Below are positions 59,254 to 64,000 of a stretch of DNA of 64,000 nucleotides, piece after piece (the stretch's first letter is position 1; each line of letters opens with the position of its first letter). Origin of the DNA: a virus. The DNA is taken from the IMG/VR virus record IMGVR_UViG_3300034071_001431, positions 50,035 through 114,034 of that record. One strand, given 5' to 3'. The notes under the pieces were generated by a model. The model was not told the DNA's origin, ran no database searches, and saw nothing but the letters and a program-made list of their open reading frames with translations. The position numbers and the translations under genes are program-made.

Positions 59254-59835
59254 CTATAATATTAATGAGAACCCGAAAGCTCGAGTTTTTGTAATTAATT
59301 CTTCATTTATTGCTGATCCATTTACTACATAGATTCCGCTCTTTCCACCATTTGGAGTTGATGCGTAAATTACAGTTGCATCAGTAACTGCACCCGGTGC
59401 TATTGCAGTATTATTAATTTGTATATTACCACCAAATTTAACATTTCCTACGTTTGCTGAAATTGTATGACTATTTGTGTTTAGATTTCCGCCAAGTGCC
59501 GGAGCAGTATCATCTAATACAGTAGATAACCCAGTTGACGATACTACTAAATTCGAAAATGTTGTCCCATCATTGGTTGTTTGCCATTTATCAACTGTTT
59601 CGTTCCAGCGTAGGGCGACATTTGCCAACGACCCACGAGCAACAGCAATACCAGCAGTGCCTAATGTAACACCTGCACCAACTTCGCCATCGTTAAGAAC
59701 AATAATATTATCTTTTAACGTAGTGTTAGTAGTTTCAATTGCAGTTTGTGAACCTTGTACCGTTAAGTTACCTGTGATGATAACATCAGTAGTGTCAATT
59801 GTGTACGAGGTGTTAAGTCTTTTAACAGCGGCCAT
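59254..59835 (-). CDS. Fibre-related virion protein, 193 aa
   Basis: VIITGNLTVQGSQTAIETTNTTLKDNIIVLN near 19-49 is the same module found at the N-terminus and in the array of the giant fibre, so it may be its adaptor or an ancestor of the repeat. Late element at 59856-59863. Confidence 0.65.
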   Translation of the reverse strand: MAAVKRLNTSYTIDTTDVIITGNLTVQGSQTAIETTNTTLKDNIIVLNDGEVGAGVTLGTAGIAVARGSLANVALRWNETVDKWQTTNDGTTFSNLVVSSTGLSTVLDDTAPALGGNLNTNSHTISANVGNVKFGGNIQINNTAIAPGAVTDATVIYASTPNGGKSGIYVVNGSAINEELITKTRAFGFSLIL

Positions 59836-59855
59836 TTAAATATCCTAGTTTCTAT

Positions 59856-59863
59856 TATTTATG
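59856..59863 (-). promoter_or_regulatory. Late promoter element
   Basis: CATAAATA on the minus strand, 21 bases before the 193-aa gene. Confidence 0.5.
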
Positions 59864-59884
59864 CTACTTGTAGATAGTGTAGTC

Positions 59885-59913
59885 AAAAAAATAGCATCCG
59901 AAGATGCTATTTT
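59885..59913 (-). terminator. Rho-independent terminator with UUCG loop
   Basis: Minus strand AATAGCATC-TTCG-GATGCTATTTTTTT after the 317-aa gene. Confidence 0.88.
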
Positions 59914-59926
59914 AGTTTTATTGCAA

Positions 59927-60880
59927 TTAAGCGTTAGCTATTTGTACGATACCAGTTGAAGGAGCAGCAAATGACCACTGTGCAGTAGCATCTGTTGCAA
60001 ATTCATATGAACCGCTCATTGTTTTACGTGTTAATAATGCTTTATGGCTTGTTAATTTTGTAACCCAATATGTACTACCATTAACATCAGTAGCAATAAT
60101 TGTACCTTGACCAGCTGCAACTACTGCTGCAACTAAAGTTACAACGCCTGTACCTTGTGCTGTTTCAACTTTCATTCTACGTGAACCTTTTTGCGCAACG
60201 ATGTCACCAACTACTGATGAACTACCACCGTTTACTGTAGGAACCCAAGCAGTAATAATAATTGCTGGCTCGCTGTTACCTGGAGCTGAGAATGTACTTA
60301 ATACTGAAGTTGCAACTGCTGCAACACCAGTGTTTGCACCTGTAACAATTGGCGCTGCATCTGCAGCGTTTGTGTAACCACTACCTGAATTTACAATTCC
60401 AATAGATTTAACACCGTATGTTAATGTTAAAGTACAACCAAGACCTAATGTTGAATTAGAAGTTGTTGCTTTAGCACCTGTTAATAATGCACCAGTGTGT
60501 GTGCCACCATCTAATACTGTAACTGTAGCAACACCGCCATCAACATCAAGTGTTGCAACTGTAAATGTCGAAACACCTGTACTTAATGTTACTGTTAAGA
60601 TATCACCAACTACATAATCATCTGATGTTGTAGTTTGTGCTACTGTAACTGTTGCTGATACTGCTTTCATAAGTGTAAGAGCCGGGCTTGATGTTGCTGT
60701 AACTGCGCCAACACTTGTTAAATCAGGTGCTGAAAATGTTATTACTGGTTTTGTAGTATACGTACCTGCTGTTCCAACAGTTACACTAGCAACAATCTTG
60801 CCACCTAAACCATCATCACCTGTATCTGTTGTTCCTAAATTTCTGTTACCAAAATATTTCTTATTTAACGGACGTCCCAT
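59927..60880 (-). CDS. Ig-like/structural virion protein, 317 aa
   Basis: MGRPLNKKYFGNRN is a recurrent N-terminus of a T4-like structural protein. Several strand-rich modules follow with the pattern SGSGYTxxxxPxVTxxxP (for example AGTYTTKPVITFSAP, VNSGSGYTNAADAAPIVTG), as in decoration or Hoc-like proteins. Followed by a terminator, so a single-gene unit with its own late element. Confidence 0.65.
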   Translation of the reverse strand: MGRPLNKKYFGNRNLGTTDTGDDGLGGKIVASVTVGTAGTYTTKPVITFSAPDLTSVGAVTATSSPALTLMKAVSATVTVAQTTTSDDYVVGDILTVTLSTGVSTFTVATLDVDGGVATVTVLDGGTHTGALLTGAKATTSNSTLGLGCTLTLTYGVKSIGIVNSGSGYTNAADAAPIVTGANTGVAAVATSVLSTFSAPGNSEPAIIITAWVPTVNGGSSSVVGDIVAQKGSRRMKVETAQGTGVVTLVAAVVAAGQGTIIATDVNGSTYWVTKLTSHKALLTRKTMSGSYEFATDATAQWSFAAPSTGIVQIANA

Positions 60881-60912
60881 TTGTTTCTCCTTATATAATT
60901 AGCGTTCTAACG

Positions 60913-60955
60913 CCTACGCAGTGGGTAACTGCATAAACTCTCATTCAAGAGTGAA
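60913..60955 (-). repeat. Two tandem hairpins in the leader of the 317-aa gene
   Basis: GCAGT-GGGTA-ACTGC and ACTCT-CATTCA-AGAGT lie side by side between the late element and the ATG. Confidence 0.5.
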
Positions 60956-60961
60956 CAGTAG

Positions 60962-60968
60962 TATTTAG
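60962..60968 (-). promoter_or_regulatory. Late promoter element
   Basis: CTAAATA on the minus strand, about 82 bases before the 317-aa gene. Confidence 0.5.
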
Positions 60969-60976
60969 TAATTAGA

Positions 60977-61005
60977 TTGACTTTGTGTATTATTGATGTT
61001 ATAAT
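60977..61005 (+). promoter_or_regulatory. Sigma-70 promoter, plus strand
   Basis: TTGACT-17-TATAAT, 25 bases before the small plus-strand gene, divergent from the late element at 60962. Confidence 0.75.
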
Positions 61006-61030
61006 GCTAACTTATTATAAAGGAGAAGGT

Positions 61031-61354
61031 ATGAACTACTTTGTAAAAAAATATAAAGGTATTAAGCCCGTTTTTAGAGGAGGCGATACTAATTACAATT
61101 CGATAGAGGCTACTGTAAAGTATGTCGAATATTGTTTAGATATTATTGACATTAACAAATTGCTTTTAGTAGAAACAGATTTTGATACTAAGTGGGATTT
61201 GCGTTATTGTTTAGAACGTGCAGAAAGCAAAAGGGATTGGCATGTAAAGCATCCAAATTTTGAAACTGGACGTGCGGCGATTTTAATGGGTACTGTTAGA
61301 AACTTGCCTCGTAAACACATGGAGCAAGCACACAAAGAAAAGTTTAGAAAGTAG
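61031..61354 (+). CDS. Hypothetical protein, 107 aa
   Basis: Unrecognised basic protein. The ATG at 61031 is preferred over upstream in-frame starts because AAGGAGAAGGT precedes it. Contains IEATVKYVEYCLDIIDINKLL and a Lys/Arg-rich end. Early-type promoter and strong terminator make it a self-contained gene inserted among late capsid genes. Confidence 0.65.
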   Translation: MNYFVKKYKGIKPVFRGGDTNYNSIEATVKYVEYCLDIIDINKLLLVETDFDTKWDLRYCLERAESKRDWHVKHPNFETGRAAILMGTVRNLPRKHMEQAHKEKFRK

Positions 61355-61360
61355 AGTCAC

Positions 61361-61386
61361 AAAAAAGCCCCTTGCGGGGCTTTTTT
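61361..61386. terminator. Bidirectional terminator
   Basis: AAAAAAGCCCC-TTGC-GGGGCTTTTTT between the small plus-strand gene and gp23. Confidence 0.9.
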
Positions 61387-61412
61387 ATTATAATACCTTT
61401 AAGGTTTTAATC

Positions 61413-62588
61413 TTATTGGAATGATAGGTTTGTTACAGTGATTTTTTCTAAGTAGTCAGCTGCATTACCAAGAGATGATGCAGTGTTACTTAATTCAACA
61501 TAACCATAACGTGTCATGAAGCCAACTACTGGTTCAAAAGTATTTGGATCAAGAACAACACCACTGCTCATCAATGGAACGTATGGGCAATAGAACGCTG
61601 CTGCGTCTGATTCTGAAGAACCTTTGTAACCAACTAACACTGTGTCGTTTGAAGCGTATGTGTTAACATAGATCTTCATAGCACTGTTTAAAGTACCAAC
61701 GAATTTAGTGTTTGTAGGAGCTTCAAATGTACCTTCTGTACTACGAGCAAAAGCTGAAGTAGTTGCAGATTGTAACACTGTTAAAGCTGATGGACTTACA
61801 ACTGCCCAGTTACCAGCGCCACGACGTGTACGTTGTGCAATTTTGTTAGCAGAACGGTTGATTAAAACAGCTAAAGCAGCGTGTTCGTCACCAACGAATG
61901 TAGCAGTACCAGAAACAGTAGCTTGGTTGTAGTTATCAGAAGCTGTAGAAGCTAAAGCTGATAATGAACCTAGAACTTCTTGATCGATCTCAACAGTAAT
62001 TTCTTGAGCAAGTGCAGCCATAATTTCAGCTTCAACATCTAAACCGTGCATAGATTGTGCATCTTGCGCAGCTTCAAATGTCCAACGAGCAGACAATTTA
62101 CGTGTCTTCGCTTCAACAACTTGTTTTAAGATTTGTACATTGATACGGTTTCCAGGAACGCCTTCTAATGAAGCTGTTGAACTAGCTTTACCAGTTTGTG
62201 CGCCTGAATATGTTGTTGCAATGTTGAATGGTGAAAGAGCTTCACCGCCAGCAACTGCTGCATCTGCACCAGAAGTACCTGCACCAACGCTATCAGCGTA
62301 ACGTACACGTAAAGTATGGATTTGTGCAACTGGACCTGTCATTGGTTGTACACCAACGATTTCATTTGCAATAACTGTTGGCATTACACGTCTGATTACT
62401 GGAAGAATAACGCGGTTTAATGTAGCAACATTACCTACTGCTGTTGCGCCACCAGTTGCATTTTCAACTAAGTGCTTACGTGTGTTTTCTAAAATTACAG
62501 CCATAGTAGAACGTTTTGAACCTTGTAGACCTTCTAACAGGGCATCCTTAGTTTCGTTCCAACGGCCTTCTAATAGTTGGGTTGTCAT
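61413..62588 (-). CDS. gp23: Major capsid protein gp23
   Basis: 391 residues (T4: 521). LNRVILPVIRRVMPTVIANEIVGVQPMTGPVAQIHTLRVRY near 55-95 is the conserved gp23 core opening, and KHLVEN near 38-43 is a likely gp21 cleavage site (L-V-E followed by N). VSMHGLDVEAEIM and INRSANKIAQRTRRGAGNWAVVSP are further family blocks. Forms the hexamers of the head. Confidence 0.93.
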   Translation of the reverse strand: MTTQLLEGRWNETKDALLEGLQGSKRSTMAVILENTRKHLVENATGGATAVGNVATLNRVILPVIRRVMPTVIANEIVGVQPMTGPVAQIHTLRVRYADSVGAGTSGADAAVAGGEALSPFNIATTYSGAQTGKASSTASLEGVPGNRINVQILKQVVEAKTRKLSARWTFEAAQDAQSMHGLDVEAEIMAALAQEITVEIDQEVLGSLSALASTASDNYNQATVSGTATFVGDEHAALAVLINRSANKIAQRTRRGAGNWAVVSPSALTVLQSATTSAFARSTEGTFEAPTNTKFVGTLNSAMKIYVNTYASNDTVLVGYKGSSESDAAAFYCPYVPLMSSGVVLDPNTFEPVVGFMTRYGYVELSNTASSLGNAADYLEKITVTNLSFQ

Positions 62589-62618
62589 TTTCTTTATTTT
62601 CCTTTTATAAGTTTTGTA

Positions 62619-63719
62619 TTACTTTAGCCCTGCTAAACGTTTCAGTTCAACAACGTTGTTGTTGGTTTCTGTAATAGTTGTTTTAGCAGATTTATCACCA
62701 GTTACTTCTACACGACTCTCAGCTAGTACAGACTTTTCAGCCTTTACTGGTGCTTGTGAGTTGTTTAAAACTGCTGGTAGATACTTGTCGTATGCAGATT
62801 GCAATTTTGCTGTTTGCACACCTTCGAGTAAACTAGCCATTACGCTTGCTTTCTCTTTGTTTAACGTTTTTAGTAATCCATTAAGTGTTTCTTTACGGAC
62901 AGCACTTTCAGAAATTACTCTTACTTCACGGTCTTTTGACTCAACTAATGCTTGTTTTTGTGCAATTACTTTTTTGCTTTCAGCTAAATCAGCTTTAACG
63001 GCTGCAATAGTTTGATGCAATTTAGCAATTTCTTTGTTCTCATTTAAATGAGTTACTGAGAATTCGCTAGCAAATGCTTCGAATAAGCGACGACCAAACA
63101 TGTTCTCACGAGCAGATTGGATATCTTCTTTTAGTTGTGTCAGTTCTGTGCCTAGATTTTGTGCTACTGATTCTTTAACAAGTTTAGCTGAACGTGTAAC
63201 AAAAGCTTCTTGTAGTTTAGCTAATTTTTGTTTAGCTTCTGCTACTAGTTTAACTTTAGTTTCAACAACTGCTTTCTTGTCAGCATCGAACTCTTTGATT
63301 TCTTCAGCTAACGCGTTGATAACAAATTTTTCTAACTTAGCAGTTGCTTCGTTTTGAACTTTGCGATCTGAACGTAGTTCTTTGATTTCTTCAGCTAATT
63401 TACCAACTAAGAAGTTGTTAAATTTGCTTGCGCTTTCAACCATATGACGTTTAAATTTCACGCGGTCTTCTGCAAGAGCTTGTTTCTCACTAGCGAACTC
63501 ATTAAGTTCGGCAGTAAGACTTTCAGTAACCATTTTGTCTAGAGCTTCAACCATAACATTTTTGTCATGTTCGTAGCGGCTTGCGAATTCTTCGCGCAAT
63601 TCTGCACGAACAGTTTCACGAGCTTCATTAATTTGTGATTCCCAAGCTTCAGTAATAGCTGCCTGAGTATCTTCGTTAATGATGCCACTATCTAACAATG
63701 GCTTGATAGCTGTTAACAT
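62619..63719 (-). CDS. gp22: Prohead scaffold gp22
   Basis: 366 residues (T4: 269), almost wholly helical and charged: LTAELNEFASEKQALAEDRVKFKRHM, LAEEIKEFDADKKAVVETKV, LVAEAKQKLAKLQEAF. Typical of the T4 core protein that is degraded by gp21 after head assembly. Between gp21 and gp23, as in T4. Confidence 0.9.
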   Translation of the reverse strand: MLTAIKPLLDSGIINEDTQAAITEAWESQINEARETVRAELREEFASRYEHDKNVMVEALDKMVTESLTAELNEFASEKQALAEDRVKFKRHMVESASKFNNFLVGKLAEEIKELRSDRKVQNEATAKLEKFVINALAEEIKEFDADKKAVVETKVKLVAEAKQKLAKLQEAFVTRSAKLVKESVAQNLGTELTQLKEDIQSARENMFGRRLFEAFASEFSVTHLNENKEIAKLHQTIAAVKADLAESKKVIAQKQALVESKDREVRVISESAVRKETLNGLLKTLNKEKASVMASLLEGVQTAKLQSAYDKYLPAVLNNSQAPVKAEKSVLAESRVEVTGDKSAKTTITETNNNVVELKRLAGLK

Positions 63720-63728
63720 ACTGATCTC

Positions 63729-64000
63729 CTATTTTAATTTTAAATCTTTAATCAAGCGTGTAACTTGCTCTTTTAAATATTTTTGTACCTTTTGATCTGC
63801 GCTGGCTTCTTTTGCCATTTCGAATACTTTATGTCCACCACGCATATTCAACAGTCCTTCATAAATCGCTGTCGGGTATGCATTAGGAGCACTAGGTTGC
63901 GCAACTACATCTACTGTGACTATTTCAAAGTCACTCACTTGACCGTTACTTTCGCTAACGTTGCCGCTACCTCTAGAACTAACACCAAGTTTAACTCCAC
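63729..64000 (-). CDS. gp21: Prohead protease gp21, partial (C-terminal part)
   Basis: The frame is open from the window edge. KLGVSSRGSGNV near its start here is the conserved S-S-R motif of T4 gp21-type serine proteases (S77), and the remaining 70 residues form the C-terminal domain. A GTG at 63938 is an internal codon, not a start. Cuts scaffold, capsid and internal proteins after (L/I)-x-E. Confidence 0.82.
   Translation of the reverse strand, partial: GVKLGVSSRGSGNVSESNGQVSDFEIVTVDVVAQPSAPNAYPTAIYEGLLNMRGGHKVFEMAKEASADQKVQKYLKEQVTRLIKDLKLK

Noticed and set aside
63729-63938. Independent 69-aa gene at the right end
   Set aside because: The frame continues to the window edge with the gp21 SSR motif, so it is the end of gp21.

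Overview
The window is a fragment of an AT-rich, T4-like (myovirus) phage genome. The sequence shows recognisable counterparts of T4 head, neck, tail and recombination proteins: gp21 (partial), gp22, gp23, gp17, gp16-like, gp4, gp13, gp14, gp15, gp18, gp19, a tube-like gp54/gp48-type protein, gp32, UvsX, UvsY and gp1 dNMP kinase. A secreted outer-membrane-type beta-barrel, fatty acid desaturases and surface-sugar enzymes point to a Gram-negative, probably aquatic host. The host itself cannot be named from the sequence. Both ends are cut: a desaturase runs off the left edge and the gp21 protease off the right edge.

Layout. Positions 1-6.4 kb hold small accessory genes on the minus strand: two fatty acid desaturases, an outer-membrane barrel, FeoA, a metallophosphoesterase, a YkuK-type RNase H-like protein, a tyrosine/dual-specificity phosphatase and several unknowns, plus tRNA-Phe. 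Positions 6.4-11.7 kb are a 25-gene tRNA cluster with a secreted protein, an HNH nuclease, a small basic protein, long inter-tRNA hairpins and unexplained structured spacers. With tRNA-Phe (4.05 kb) and tRNA-Ile2 (17.15 kb) there are 27 tRNAs covering all 20 amino acids, including an initiator. Positions 11.9-20.5 kb carry tiny ORFs, a surface-carbohydrate cassette (NeuD-like acyltransferase, SGNH hydrolase, glycosyltransferase-like protein, nucleotidyltransferase-HAD fusion, APH/LicA-like kinase, cytidylyltransferase-cupin fusion, methyltransferase), an RNA polymerase omega-like protein and a nuclease-like protein. Positions 20.5-24.6 kb hold UvsY, UvsX, gp32 and unknowns. Positions 24.7-42 kb hold terminase, a block of candidate internal head proteins, head completion, tube, sheath, dNMP kinase and neck genes. 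Positions 42.4-46.3 kb are on the plus strand: an HNH nuclease, gp14, gp15 and a Nudix hydrolase. Positions 46.4-60.9 kb hold fibre/adhesin genes, one of 2,486 codons built of short repeats. Positions 61-64 kb hold a small plus-strand gene, major capsid protein, scaffold and the protease end.

Regulation is readable. Accessory, tRNA and replication genes are preceded by near-consensus sigma-70 promoters (TTGACA-16/18-TATAAT). Virion genes are preceded by a TAAATA element, usually G/C-A/T-TAAATA, matching the T4 late promoter. gp32 and the outer-membrane barrel have both. Several rho-independent terminators with UUCG or similar loops separate units.

The most interesting signals are the complete 20-amino-acid tRNA set with two tRNAs carrying an A54/U58-swapped T-loop, the long perfect hairpins placed between tRNAs, the block of proteins with T4-like capsid-targeting N-termini ahead of gp16, the surface-sugar cassette, and the host-like genes for omega, FeoA and lipid desaturation.
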